From Ignavibacteria bacterium UBA7675 (GTDB lineage: Bacteria > Bacteroidota > Ignavibacteria > Kapaibacteriales > UB7675), in assembly GCA_002483085.1 (NCBI GenBank), contig DLHF01000020.1:41380-86707 (forward strand): DNA of 45,328 bases. The letters are read 5' to 3'. Every line of letters begins with the position of its first letter. Positions within the stretch are counted from its first letter, which is position 1. Positions 8,622-17,185 of this stretch are shown piece after piece. Made by a program: the position numbers and the translations under genes. Below the pieces are notes generated by a model. The model made no database searches, was not told the DNA's origin, and was given only the letters and a program-made list of their open reading frames with translations.

Positions 8622-9359
8622 CTATGCTACTGCCAGCGTTGCTGCATCTACTTGGCGGGCACCGAGTTCGAGCAGGGAGGTTGCACACGCGTTCAGCGTG
8701 GAGCCCGTGGTCAGGACATCGTCGATGAGCAGGAAGCTACCACCTCGAATTGCTTCTTCTCTATTGCCGGGAGCAAAAGCTCCGCCCACATTGTGCTGTC
8801 TTTTTTCGGCGTTCAGTGTGGTTTGTGAAGGTGTGTACCGCGAGCGAAGAATAAGGTCGGTGTACACTGGTACGCGGAGAAGTTCGCCCGTTCCGATAGC
8901 GATGTTTTCTGCTTGATTATAGCCTCGTTCGTGAAATTTTGCCGCGTGAATCGGCACCGGTACAAGAGCGTCGTATCGGGTAAACCCCAGCAGCACGAGC
9001 ACCTCGCCGAGCTCTCTGCCAAACTCCTCCCCGATTCGTTTACGCCCTTTGTATTTAAGCGCGTACAGCAGTTTGTACAGCGGTGGTGTATCGCTCATGG
9101 CATACAGAGCTGCTACGCGGCTCAGTGCCAAAGCGTCGCCGGGAAATCGCGCTACAAGGCGATTGAGCACTTCTTCTGGATACGGGGCAGGAAGAAGCGA
9201 GTCCACACAGGGAGTGCAGACAAACTCAAATTTGTTGGAGGTTTTATCCATTGCGCGGCTACATAGCTCGCAATGGCGCGGAGCGAGGATGTCGAGGAAC
9301 GCCCTACCGATAGTAGCGGCAGTCCGGCGCAGAGGGTGGAACAGGTGCAGCGCACTCAT
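8622..9359 (-). CDS. comF: ComF-family phosphoribosyltransferase
   Basis: A 245-residue ComF protein. An N-terminal zinc-finger-like pair (CELC and CTPC) is followed by the LYALKYKGRKRIGEEFG segment. Then come VPVPIHAAKFHERGYNQAE and the PRPP-binding loop LLIDDVLTTGST. These are diagnostic for ComF/GntX-type type I phosphoribosyltransferases. In transformable bacteria ComF acts in the cytoplasm during uptake and processing of single-stranded DNA; elsewhere the role is uncertain. An in-frame start at 9440 adds an unsupported extension; ATG 9359 places the zinc finger at the normal distance. No other competence genes are in the window. Confidence 0.9.
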   Translation of the reverse strand: MSALHLFHPLRRTAATIGRAFLDILAPRHCELCSRAMDKTSNKFEFVCTPCVDSLLPAPYPEEVLNRLVARFPGDALALSRVAALYAMSDTPPLYKLLYALKYKGRKRIGEEFGRELGEVLVLLGFTRYDALVPVPIHAAKFHERGYNQAENIAIGTGELLRVPVYTDLILRSRYTPSQTTLNAEKRQHNVGGAFAPGNREEAIRGGSFLLIDDVLTTGSTLNACATSLLELGARQVDAATLAVA

Positions 9360-9458
9360 GGTAGTTTGCCGGTAAGTGGAACATATAGTATTGAAACTGA
9401 AGCACAACGCGAAATTAGTATGCTCTTGGTCAACGTGCAAATAAGCAGGCAGCGGGCA

Positions 9459-10352
9459 CTACAATTCCACTCTGTAGACATTACTCCTGCCAATGACAAG
9501 GGAGGCCGACTGGCGCACAGTTACGTGGATATCCTCAGGCAGAGGAAGTTCTTGTCCATCCTGGAGTTCTTCGTCGGCAAGTATGCTAAAGTAGGCTACG
9601 TGCATCAGGATGTTGGAAATAATTTGTGGCTCGCTATCGGAATCGTGTAGCTCCAGCTCCTTTTTGCCCATGTGTTCTAAGCCTTTCGTATAGGCGTTGA
9701 TACGACCCTCGGAATTTGCCACCATAACGACTTCTACCCACAGGTGCACGGGGAAATATTCGTCGCTGGCGGCTTGGATAGCAGCTTCGATGTAAAAATT
9801 TGGGTGGAAAATCAGTTGCTGGTCGGGTATGTGCACTGCCACTGCGTTGGCGCGCAACGCAACTGTTGCCGTGATATGTGTGCACAGCAAGTAGCGCAGA
9901 GCCGTGGATAACTGCTCCGACATTACATCCACTGCAATAAAAGCACTGTGGTTTTGTAGGTCGGACGCGGCGCTGTCCCAGAGAAATCCAGAAGGAGATA
10001 CACCCTGAAATTCGGTGAGCGGCAGCGGCTCTTGTCGCATGGTGATCAGTACGCTTGCTTTGCCGAGGGGAATGCTGTACATCCGTGTATTGCTATTACC
10101 CGTAGTTGCAATGTGCTCCGGCACAATGTGCCATAGGTCTTGCAGCACCGATTGCAGCGCCTCTGGCGAAGGCATGGTTGTATCGGCCAGCACAACCCGA
10201 GTGCTTGTGGTTGTGCCTCCGGGGCGGTGACTATCCGGGTGGGGTGTCCTCTGTTTGTCGCGCTCGCGAATAAATTTCAGCAGCAGAGCTCCGAGCAACA
10301 CGAGCAATAGCCCAAGTATATTCACGATAGCAGTCGAGATAGTATGGGGCAT
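9459..10352 (-). CDS. Membrane-anchored DUF4261-like protein of unknown function
   Basis: A 297-residue protein starting with one transmembrane helix (about residues 7-25, rich in Leu/Val) and then a cytoplasmic positive stretch (KFIRERDKQR). The C-terminal region INAYTKGLEHMGKKELELHD matches the look of DUF4261, where a short Gly/Glu-rich motif recurs. The middle resembles the suppressor-type domain that often precedes it. Function unknown. The start at 10352 opens directly into the helix; a longer frame runs into yebC and is a shadow. It follows yebC on the same strand but a hairpin separates them. Confidence 0.6.
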   Translation of the reverse strand: MPHTISTAIVNILGLLLVLLGALLLKFIRERDKQRTPHPDSHRPGGTTTSTRVVLADTTMPSPEALQSVLQDLWHIVPEHIATTGNSNTRMYSIPLGKASVLITMRQEPLPLTEFQGVSPSGFLWDSAASDLQNHSAFIAVDVMSEQLSTALRYLLCTHITATVALRANAVAVHIPDQQLIFHPNFYIEAAIQAASDEYFPVHLWVEVVMVANSEGRINAYTKGLEHMGKKELELHDSDSEPQIISNILMHVAYFSILADEELQDGQELPLPEDIHVTVRQSASLVIGRSNVYRVEL

Positions 10353-10375
10353 AGGAAGGTGCAAAGGGGTCAGCG

Positions 10376-10410
10376 GAAAATTACACCCCGGCATCGCACA
10401 GACACCGGGG
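10376..10410 (-). terminator. Terminator after yebC
   Basis: On the minus strand CCCCGG pairs with CCGGGG across a 13-base loop (10386-10391 with 10405-10410). TGTAATTTT follows. Position, 31 bases after the yebC stop, fits a Rho-independent terminator. Confidence 0.55.
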
Positions 10411-10440
10411 CACATCATTAGCTCACTCACGTGGGGTCGG

Positions 10441-11160
10441 TTATTCTTCTTCGATACCGATAGTGTGGTACACCGCTTGCACGTCGTCGTCTTCTTCGAT
10501 GCGCTCAACGAGGTTCATTACCGCTTCTTCCTGCTCTTCGTTCAGCGATGTCGTCGTTGTAGGAATGCGCTGTAGCTCCGCGCTTACGACGTCGAGCTTT
10601 TTTTCCTCCAGCGCTTTCTGCATACCGCCGAAGTCGGAGAACTGTGTGTACACAAATATTTCGCCATCGTCTACCGAAATATCTTCAGCGCCGTAGTCGA
10701 TAAGTTCGAGTTCGAGCTCTTCGAGGTTCACACCTTCCGCCGCGATTTTAAACACACCTTTGCGTTCAAACATAAAATCGAGCGAGCCAGACGTGCCAAG
10801 AGCGCCGCCGAGCTTGCTAAAATAGCTTCGGATATTTGCTACTGTGCGCGTGGGGTTGTCGGTTGCACACTCAATCAGAATAGCAATACCGTGGGGGCCA
10901 TACCCTTCGTACACAATTTCCTGGAGGTCTGCTTCATCCTTGGAGGAAGCGCGCTTAATAGCGTTTTCGATTTTGTCCTTGGGCATGTTGACGCCCTTGG
11001 CGTTCTGGACAGCCATACGCAGGCGGGGATTGGTCGATGGCTCAGGACCTCCCTGTTTTACAGCAATGGCTATTTCCTTGCCGAGCCGCGTAAACGCTTT
11101 CGACATTTTGCTCCAGCGTTTTTCTTTGCGGGCGCGGCGAAATTCAAATGCTCTTCCCAT
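10441..11160 (-). CDS. yebC: YebC/PmpR family protein
   Basis: A 239-residue member of the YebC/TACO1 family. Landmarks run from the N-terminal RRARKEKRWSKMSKAFTRLGKEI through NPRLRMAVQNAKGVNMPKDKIENAIKRA and EGYGPHGIAILIECATDN. The C-terminal half has the YGAEDI segment and ends in an acidic tail. Members are annotated as transcriptional regulators; more recent work on the family ties them to relief of ribosome stalling. N-terminal SKHSKW is replaced by the MGRAFEFRRARKEKRW form seen in many Bacteroidota. It lies between tryptophan dioxygenase and the DUF4261-like gene on the same strand. Confidence 0.92.
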   Translation of the reverse strand: MGRAFEFRRARKEKRWSKMSKAFTRLGKEIAIAVKQGGPEPSTNPRLRMAVQNAKGVNMPKDKIENAIKRASSKDEADLQEIVYEGYGPHGIAILIECATDNPTRTVANIRSYFSKLGGALGTSGSLDFMFERKGVFKIAAEGVNLEELELELIDYGAEDISVDDGEIFVYTQFSDFGGMQKALEEKKLDVVSAELQRIPTTTTSLNEEQEEAVMNLVERIEEDDDVQAVYHTIGIEEE

Positions 11161-11212
11161 AGCGGTTGTATTGTTAAAAGTTTAAATCTGTATCAAAATG
11201 TACTGATAACGA

Positions 11213-12301
11213 TCATGCTTCAAAAGAAAACTTCAATTGTTCCTGCACATTCTCTGGCAGGGGTGGAATTTCGCGGCGTGGCAGCAGATACGATGTAAGA
11301 TCGGCATATTCTTTAAATACACGGTGCTGCACGCTTGTTTCTACGAGATATTTATGTCCCATTGAGCCACCTGTGCCAACTTTTGAACCGATCATCCGCG
11401 ACACCATGAGCGCGTGCCGGTAGCGCCAGAGCGCAAAATTTTCGTCCATTTCGATCAGAGCATCAAGGAACCGGAATGGCTGTTGCAGCAGCGGATAGTC
11501 GCGGTACAGATACACAAACAGAGCAGCTTGGGTTGCTTTCAGCGAGAGGCGGCGGGTGTTCTGCTCGCGGAGTTTGTTGTATTCTTCTTCGCTGAAGAGC
11601 GCGTTGAAGCTGCTTTCTGTGGCATCGATCTGAGCCAGTTGCTGTGCAATTTGCTCATCGTTGTCGGCATTGCGCCTCAGCGTCGCTTTGTCGTCCTCAA
11701 GTGCGCTGATCACTGTTCTTCTGTATTCCTGCCAGAACGCATATCCCTCCATATCGGTAAACGGCATGCGCTCCAGCCAGTGCTCTACCAGAGAAAACAG
11801 CGATGTTTGCTTCTCAGCCTGCTCTACGGTTTTTCGGTCGTTTTCGTCCAATCGCGAGTAAAAATGGTCGCGTCCGATGTTGAGGCGCTGCACATTTTCT
11901 AACCCGAGCGTGATTTCCACAAGGCGGAACTGTAGCGACTGAAAGCCGCTGGCCGGCGTCAGGAATTCTCGGAAATCGAGAAAGTCGAGCGGCGTCATAG
12001 TTTCCAGCACGGAAATCTGGTCGAGCATCAGGCCACATATTCGATTAATGCGCTGCACTCGGAACAGTGCCGTGCCCACGTGGTGCTCGGGGATAGGATT
12101 CTGCTGCATCAGAGCTCGAATAGAATTCAGCTCGTGGAGAATTTGCTTGAACCACAGCTCATAAGCCTGATGGGTAATAATAAATAGCAATTCGTCGTGA
12201 GCGTCCACACCGTATTCAGCGCTTACAGGATGCTGGGCATCGAGGAGCTTGCCAATTTGCAGGTAGTCGCGGTAGTACTGGGAAGGATAGGATTTACTCA
12301 T
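11213..12301 (-). CDS. kynA: Tryptophan 2,3-dioxygenase
   Basis: Heme enzyme that opens the indole ring of tryptophan with O2 to give N-formylkynurenine, the first step of the kynurenine pathway. The 362-residue protein has the family landmarks DELLFIITHQAYELWFKQILHEL (heme/substrate pocket) and FREFLTPASGFQS. The distal region has GTGGSMGHKYL, whose Gly/His loop closes on the amino acid substrate. Length and architecture are typical of bacterial TDO. ATG 12301 has GGAG upstream. No kynureninase or formamidase lies nearby, so the pathway genes are dispersed or the product goes elsewhere. Implies oxygen is available to the organism. Confidence 0.93.
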   Translation of the reverse strand: MSKSYPSQYYRDYLQIGKLLDAQHPVSAEYGVDAHDELLFIITHQAYELWFKQILHELNSIRALMQQNPIPEHHVGTALFRVQRINRICGLMLDQISVLETMTPLDFLDFREFLTPASGFQSLQFRLVEITLGLENVQRLNIGRDHFYSRLDENDRKTVEQAEKQTSLFSLVEHWLERMPFTDMEGYAFWQEYRRTVISALEDDKATLRRNADNDEQIAQQLAQIDATESSFNALFSEEEYNKLREQNTRRLSLKATQAALFVYLYRDYPLLQQPFRFLDALIEMDENFALWRYRHALMVSRMIGSKVGTGGSMGHKYLVETSVQHRVFKEYADLTSYLLPRREIPPLPENVQEQLKFSFEA

Positions 12302-12449
12302 ATCAGCTCCGGGTTGCTCTACTTGGCGGCTCGGCAGTGCATCTTCTGTGCCGATTGCTTCTGCGATCGCTGGGAAGCGACCAAAGATACACGGCGCGTT
12401 GTGTTGCCGCGAGCTTAGCCTTAAAAACTACAAATTACGCCATAGAATG

Positions 12450-13190
12450 TTAACTGCCAATCGAAAGAATATCGCGGGTAAAGGTCATGAGCCGCTGTTC
12501 GTGGGTGGATATCCACTGCTCGGCCTCTCTGTAGGTAGGGTTCCACTTCTCTACAAGGCTCCAGTAGGCGTCCGAATGGTTGGCATGGCGCAGGTGTGCC
12601 AACTCGTGGTAGATCAGGTAGTCGCGCACGTCGTCGGGAAACAACACACAACGCCAGTTCAGGTTGATACTGCGGGTGCGAGCCGAGCAACTTCCCCATC
12701 GCGATTTTTGGTCGCGCACTGTAATTCGCTTTACTGTCTCTTTCACCGTTGTTGCAAGCTCGAGCGTGCGCTGTGGAAGCTCCGTTTGCGCTTGGCTTAT
12801 CGTTGTTGCACACCAGAACTGCAGCGACTCTACGCGCTGGTCCACTTCGCTTTGCTGCCGGGGATAGGAAATAACAATGGACGACGAGCGGATGTCCACG
12901 GCAGGGGAGCTGTCTTGCCTGAACTGTACGGGTAGCCACACGCCCTTTACAGGACATTCTACCTCTTGCATGCTATTGAGCACAGAGTGTCGCCGCTGCT
13001 CTACCTCTTTCAAGCGCGCGCGTACATAGGGAAGGTTGTCGTGCAGGAATGACCGCGCCTGCTTTAGCGATGCGTAGTGAGGAATGGAAATACTCACCTC
13101 GCCGTTGTGCGATATTCGCAAGGTGAGGCGTTTGGCCTGCCGTGTCCGGCGGATATTATAAGCAATTTCTTCTATGTGTTCGCGGTGCAT
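12450..13190 (-). CDS. YgjP-like zinc metallopeptidase (DUF45)
   Basis: A 246-residue M48-related YgjP/DUF45 protein. The N-terminal part (RRTRQAKRLTLRIS, then SIPHYASLKQARSFL) matches the RxRxxxR-lead segment of the family. The catalytic region contains QKSRWGSCSARTRSINLNW and then the HELAH zinc motif with a third ligand side at NHSDAYW. SprT-like proteins of this type are implicated in proteolysis or DNA-protein crosslink repair; the substrate here is unknown. An in-frame TTG at 13253 lies across the terminator of the upstream RDD gene, so I start at ATG 13190. Confidence 0.85.
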   Translation of the reverse strand: MHREHIEEIAYNIRRTRQAKRLTLRISHNGEVSISIPHYASLKQARSFLHDNLPYVRARLKEVEQRRHSVLNSMQEVECPVKGVWLPVQFRQDSSPAVDIRSSSIVISYPRQQSEVDQRVESLQFWCATTISQAQTELPQRTLELATTVKETVKRITVRDQKSRWGSCSARTRSINLNWRCVLFPDDVRDYLIYHELAHLRHANHSDAYWSLVEKWNPTYREAEQWISTHEQRLMTFTRDILSIGS

Positions 13191-13212
13191 GGAAACCGGG
13201 GCTGATGTGCGT

Positions 13213-13243
13213 AATGAAAACGAAAAGGCCTGCCGAGCAGGCC
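13213..13243 (-). terminator. Rho-independent terminator of the RDD gene
   Basis: GGCCTGC and GCAGGCC (13227-13233 and 13237-13243) form a perfect seven-pair stem with a 3-base loop. On the minus strand the stem is followed by TTTTCGTTTTC. It is 31 bases past the RDD stop codon. It also argues against the long N-terminal extension of the next gene. Confidence 0.85.
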
Positions 13244-13274
13244 CTGAAATCAATACTATCGTGTAGCCAAGCTG

Positions 13275-13886
13275 TTAGGCCACTTGTGCTGCGGTAGCAT
13301 CATCGGAGATGACGTCGGTCTTGTGGAAAATTGCCGTTTTAGCAAGCATGTCGTGCAATGCCTGTTTCTTTTCGCCAAGAGCGAAGAAGCAGCCGATGAA
13401 GAATATTAAACTCGGCAGGAGCGAGATAAACACAACTATCATACTGCCCATGATCACTCCTAATAGAAAAATGATGAAGGACAAGTTCTTGATCGCCCAG
13501 CGAACTGTGAACAAGCTGATTGCACCCTGCTGGCGGTCGTCGTGAGCAACGACAATCCTGAGTATATGTTTGCCAATCGAAGCGCCTGTTACTGCTTCTA
13601 CAAGCATGTAAGCGAGCATGATCAGGTACGCTGGTAGTTGCATTTGCATCCCAGACATTATGAGATCCATCATCATACTGGGATCCATATCCGCAGAAGG
13701 AGGGGGCTGCTGCATCCCCAGAACAAGAGGAGTTACGACACTGATGATGATCAGAAAAACGAAGTCAAGAACATAAGCCCCCAGCCGTTTTCCGAATCCT
13801 ACACGCAGGGCGTATGGATCTTGGGGTGGCATGTACCCCATTGTTGGCGGTGCGTATCCCTGTGGCTGATTGGAAAAATCGCTCAT
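13275..13886 (-). CDS. RDD-family membrane protein
   Basis: A 203-residue inner-membrane protein. A Pro/Tyr/Gln-rich cytoplasmic start (about 25 residues) precedes GFGKRLGAYVLDFVFL, where the R and D of the RDD signature sit in the first helix. Further helices lie around residues 85-100 and 133-168. GASIGKHILRIVV between them is the conserved loop. The family is thought to transport ions or small solutes, but the substrate here is unknown. GGAGG lies eight bases before the ATG. A strong terminator follows, so it is probably transcribed alone. Confidence 0.88.
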   Translation of the reverse strand: MSDFSNQPQGYAPPTMGYMPPQDPYALRVGFGKRLGAYVLDFVFLIIISVVTPLVLGMQQPPPSADMDPSMMMDLIMSGMQMQLPAYLIMLAYMLVEAVTGASIGKHILRIVVAHDDRQQGAISLFTVRWAIKNLSFIIFLLGVIMGSMIVVFISLLPSLIFFIGCFFALGEKKQALHDMLAKTAIFHKTDVISDDATAAQVA

Positions 13887-13921
13887 ACTGCCTCCTGATA
13901 GTGTGAAGAAAATACTATGTA

Positions 13922-15757
13922 TTAAATCTGTTGCAGGATGTCTACAGCCATTGAATATTTTTTAAATGGCGGCATAAGATACACTCCTGCTATGTGTGCC
14001 CGCGCTTCGCGGAGAAATTCAACGGCGATACGTATTCCCTCGTTCATAGATGCGTCTGGCCCTGTATCGGCTGTACGCATGCGTTCGCGAACCCAAGCCG
14101 GAACCGTCATGCCAGGCACTTCGTAGTGCAGAAATTCCGCATGGCGTATAGACCGGAGCGGAATAATACCGAGCATAAAATAAATATTGATGTGCTTAAT
14201 CCTACTCAAAAATTTCTCTAATGTCTCTATCTCAAAGACTGGCTGCGAAAATACCACATGAGCGCCCTCCTCTGCTTTCTGCGCTAATCTGTCTATCTCC
14301 CGCTCCATGTCGTCGGCTACTGGGTTGCAAGCACAGGATATGCAAAAGCTCGTGCTCGTGCCAATAGGATTGCCTGCGAGGTCGCCCCCGCGATTGAGGT
14401 GATGAAGCGCCCGCACCAGCCCGATGGAGTCGATGTCGTACACCGATGTCGCATAGGGATAATCGCCTATCTGGGCAGGATCGCCCGTAACAGCCAGAAT
14501 ATTGTGGACGCCAAGAGCGTGAGCACCCAGCAGATCCGACTGTAGGCCAACCATATTCCTGTCGCGGCAGGCCATGTGTGTGATAGTCTCGATGCCCACC
14601 TGCGATTGTACGAGATGCGAAATTGTAAGGGCGTTCATACGCAGGCGTGCCCGTGCGCCATCGGAGATATTAACTGCGTCGATACCGTGCTCTTTCAGGT
14701 AGCTGGCGCCTTCTATCACGCTGGAAAGGTCGAGTCCGCGCGGAATGTCGAGCTCTACGGTAGCGAGAAATTTTTTGCCGAGATTACTCTGAAAAGACGA
14801 TTGCTGCTGCTGGTCGGTCGATGTGTCTGTAGCCGGTTTTTCCTTCTTTACAACGATGGGCGCACTGCCAATGGTCACGTCCTGTACTGCTGCGGCAATA
14901 GCGCGGATATGCTCTACCGTGGCACCGCCGTCTGCGCCGATAATAGCCGCTCCAGCCTCCACAATTTTGCGTATGGTACGCGCCACGTATTCGGGGTCGG
15001 CATTGTAAATAGCTTTGCCATCTACTAATGTAGGAATGCCGATGTCGGGCTGGGATGCCAGCGGTACGCCGTCGATGCGCAACGAGCGGACGATATCGAG
15101 CATGCGCTGCGGGCCAACGGTGCCGTTCGCTCCTATGGCCTGCACACCTTTGGCCACGAGCCGCCGGGCAATGTCATTGGGAAAGGATGTAGCGAGCACG
15201 CTGCCATCTTCCGGAAATGTTTTTTGGGCGATAATCGGGATCGACGGGTCGACGAACTGTGCCGCTTCAATAGCGAGCTCTAATTCTTCGATGTCAATGA
15301 ACGATTTTAGCATGAGTACATCGGCTCCGCCGTCCACAAGAGCGATAATCTGGTCGATAAATGCTTGGCGCGCGTCGCTGGGCTGGATTTTGCCGAGCGG
15401 CGCCATAAAGCGGCCCAACGGCCCTACGACGCCAGCTACATACGCGCGGTGCAGGGCTGCACAGCGGGCTATCCATACGCCTTTGCGGTTGATTTCATAC
15501 ACCTTGTCGGCGAGGTTGTACCGCTCAAGCGCTATGCGGTTTCCATGCTCGGTATTGGCCTGAATAAGCCGCGCTCCGGCATTGACAAACTCGCGGTGGA
15601 TTGTTTCCACCAAGACAGGGTGCTTGAGGTTGTACAACGCTGGCGGCGTTTCGCTCTGGCCGCGTCGTGCCAGCTCGGTGGCTATCGAGCCATCCGTAAT
15701 AAGAGGAGCTGTACCGAGGAATTCTGTAAACGAAGGCGATTGCGGCGAAGATTTCAT
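13922..15757 (-). CDS. Fused homocysteine S-methyltransferase-like / methylenetetrahydrofolate reductase
   Basis: A 611-residue fusion resembling Bacillus YitJ. Residues 1-300 are a homocysteine S-methyltransferase (Pfam S-methyl_trans) barrel (TDGSIATELARRG, GPLGRF). Residues from about 330 are a MetF-type 5,10-methylene-THF reductase barrel (VELDIPRG, AVTGDPAQIGDYP, FSQPVFEIETLEKFL). The reductase makes 5-methyl-THF. The methyltransferase half lacks all three expected zinc cysteines. The GANC site reads GANG (Gly212) and GGCCGT reads ADGGAT (Asp276-Gly277). The usual ETF motif is KSF. It may therefore not methylate homocysteine by the known mechanism. FCISCACNP in the reductase half is unusually Cys-rich. 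The start overlaps the MauE-like stop (ATGA), indicating translational coupling. Confidence 0.85.
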   Translation of the reverse strand: MKSSPQSPSFTEFLGTAPLITDGSIATELARRGQSETPPALYNLKHPVLVETIHREFVNAGARLIQANTEHGNRIALERYNLADKVYEINRKGVWIARCAALHRAYVAGVVGPLGRFMAPLGKIQPSDARQAFIDQIIALVDGGADVLMLKSFIDIEELELAIEAAQFVDPSIPIIAQKTFPEDGSVLATSFPNDIARRLVAKGVQAIGANGTVGPQRMLDIVRSLRIDGVPLASQPDIGIPTLVDGKAIYNADPEYVARTIRKIVEAGAAIIGADGGATVEHIRAIAAAVQDVTIGSAPIVVKKEKPATDTSTDQQQQSSFQSNLGKKFLATVELDIPRGLDLSSVIEGASYLKEHGIDAVNISDGARARLRMNALTISHLVQSQVGIETITHMACRDRNMVGLQSDLLGAHALGVHNILAVTGDPAQIGDYPYATSVYDIDSIGLVRALHHLNRGGDLAGNPIGTSTSFCISCACNPVADDMEREIDRLAQKAEEGAHVVFSQPVFEIETLEKFLSRIKHINIYFMLGIIPLRSIRHAEFLHYEVPGMTVPAWVRERMRTADTGPDASMNEGIRIAVEFLREARAHIAGVYLMPPFKKYSMAVDILQQI

Positions 15758-16251
15758 ATCGGCTGTTCTACCCCTTCGGACGATGAACGGGAGGACAAAA
15801 ATTGCTCTACCGACGCGTAGGAGTCTGGAAATAGATACATCCAGACTGCCAGTACCGTCATTCCAGTGTTCTCAAGCACTTTTGGCCAGCCTACTTTGGT
15901 GCCGTCGCCAGTTTGCGAAAAGCACCCGCAATTGATATTCAGACCCTGTATCATGGCTGCCGATACTGCGCCGATAAACATTACCAGCAACGCGCCGGAA
16001 AGAGCTGCTCCCGTGCGTACCCAAATGCCGAGCACGAGCGCCGTACCTGTAAGCAGTTCTACCCACGGTAGCACAATCGCCATCAGGTTTACTAACTCAA
16101 ATGGCACCATGTCGTAGTTTATGATACTATGGGCAAAAGGATCGGGGGCGAAGATCTTGTCGAGCGACGCCGTAATAAAAACAATGCCGATAACTAATCG
16201 CGCTATTGTTGTAATGCTGCGGGAAATCGCAGGAGGAAAAGGAGCTTTCAT
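15754..16251 (-). CDS. MauE/DoxX-family membrane protein
   Basis: A 165-residue inner-membrane protein with about four hydrophobic segments. The first (ARLVIGIVFITASLDKIF) and the PWVELLTGTALVLGIW segment are typical of the DoxX/MauE group. The motif NINCGCFS between helices is characteristic of MauE-like members, which are thought to supply disulfide or redox functions across the membrane. Here it is the first gene of a two-gene operon. Its stop overlaps the start of the methyltransferase-MTHFR fusion by four bases. That pairing suggests a redox role connected with that enzyme, which is inference only. No Shine-Dalgarno is seen upstream. Confidence 0.8.
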   Translation of the reverse strand: MKAPFPPAISRSITTIARLVIGIVFITASLDKIFAPDPFAHSIINYDMVPFELVNLMAIVLPWVELLTGTALVLGIWVRTGAALSGALLVMFIGAVSAAMIQGLNINCGCFSQTGDGTKVGWPKVLENTGMTVLAVWMYLFPDSYASVEQFLSSRSSSEGVEQPI

Positions 16252-16349
16252 CGTTCTATTTATAGATAGTGTGAAACTCAGTTCTTTTTATTACCCGGTT
16301 CAGCCGGTAAGAGCATCATTCGAAAGATAGCGACCGCTCAACTCCAAGG

Positions 16350-16556
16350 CTGATCTTTGCGCTTCGGTCTTCGCCCTTGTGCTTTGTCGTTGCACCGCGT
16401 TGCACACCCGCCGCGCCGTTGTTCAGCCCCAACCGCCGTTGCGATGGCGCCGTCGCAAGTTGCCTCTTCTGGCTGCCAACCTACAACCGATGCTGCGACC
16501 GGCGACCTCGTTTTTATGATCAACGAGCTAAACCCGTGCCCGTACTTTTTGTGCTA
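16350..16556 (+). repeat. Dispersed intergenic repeat copy
   Basis: Left end GCGCTTCGGTCTTCGCCC; core TTGCACCGCGTTGCACACC with CCGCCGCG; right end TGCGACCGGCGACCTCG ending CCCGTGCCCGTACTTTT. The central part of the right-end hairpin differs from other copies. It lies between divergent genes. The small frames here come from the repeat. Confidence 0.7.
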
Positions 16557-16775
16557 TACAGCTTCGAGATAGTTCTATGATCGGAGCGGGGCGCACAGAA
16601 CCGCAACAATTTATCATTTACCGGGCATTTTTCGAAATACTCTTGTCTGCATTGCAATCTGTCCGCAAAACAATACCGGCCATTATCGTGCGTTGAATAC
16701 CGTAGCGCTCGGCGAATTGGCTGTTGAGAAAGAACAGGAAAGCGGGAAGAGAGGTGCCGACAGACATTTTTACAC
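16557..16775. other. Intergenic stretch with no supported gene
   Basis: Between the repeat and the promoter of the Cys-rich gene. A 49-codon minus-strand frame (16618-16767) starts with ATG but has no ribosome binding site or recognisable motif. I see no RNA gene. Confidence 0.5.
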
Positions 16776-16804
16776 TTGATTCTTACCAAAAAAGTTGATA
16801 GTAT
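16776..16804 (+). promoter_or_regulatory. Candidate sigma70-like promoter for the Cys-rich protein
   Basis: TTGATT at 16776-16781 and TAGTAT at 16799-16804 with a 17-base spacer. Each matches the consensus at four of six positions. The predicted start lies about 35 bases before the ATG. Confidence 0.4.
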
Positions 16805-16847
16805 TGTCGCCCATTGTTTTCCACAGTACCTTTTGGGAGTATGTATT

Positions 16848-17171
16848 ATGAAGATACAACATTTTCTCGCAGCAGTAGCTTTATGCCTTGCAGCAACAGT
16901 CACGACTGCGGCTGCTTGTGGCGATGGCTGCTCATCCAAAAAAGCCAAAGCTTCGACAACACAAACATCGACCGATGCCAAGACTGTAAGCACAGAGGGC
17001 ACTGGCGATGCTAAATCGTGTTCTACAAAGGATGCAAAAGCTTGTGCAACAAAAGCGTCGGCCTCTGGCGGAAGCTGCTGTGCTACTAAAAAAGCGTCGG
17101 TAAAAACGACGAGCACAGAAAAAGCACAAGAAGTACAGGTTGTCAAAGTTGCAGACGAAGCGAGCAAATAA
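16848..17171 (+). CDS. Small secreted cysteine-rich protein of unknown function
   Basis: A 107-residue protein with a clear signal peptide (MKIQHFLAAVALCLAATVTTAAA). The mature part is almost all Ala, Ser, Thr and Lys, with three cysteine pairs. These are CGDGC immediately after cleavage, SCSTKDAKAC in the middle and GGSCC further on. The rest looks unstructured. Cys in closely spaced pairs suggests metal binding or disulfide crosslinking in the envelope; I do not recognise a family. GGGAG lies nine bases upstream of the ATG. It is bounded by its own candidate promoter and a strong terminator, so it is a single-gene unit just before the envelope locus. Confidence 0.7.
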   Translation: MKIQHFLAAVALCLAATVTTAAACGDGCSSKKAKASTTQTSTDAKTVSTEGTGDAKSCSTKDAKACATKASASGGSCCATKKASVKTTSTEKAQEVQVVKVADEASK

Positions 17172-17185
17172 GCTTCTATGCTGAA

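Noticed and set aside
16618..16767. 49-codon minus-strand ATG frame
   Set aside because: No ribosome binding site, no motif, next to a repeat; cannot be supported.
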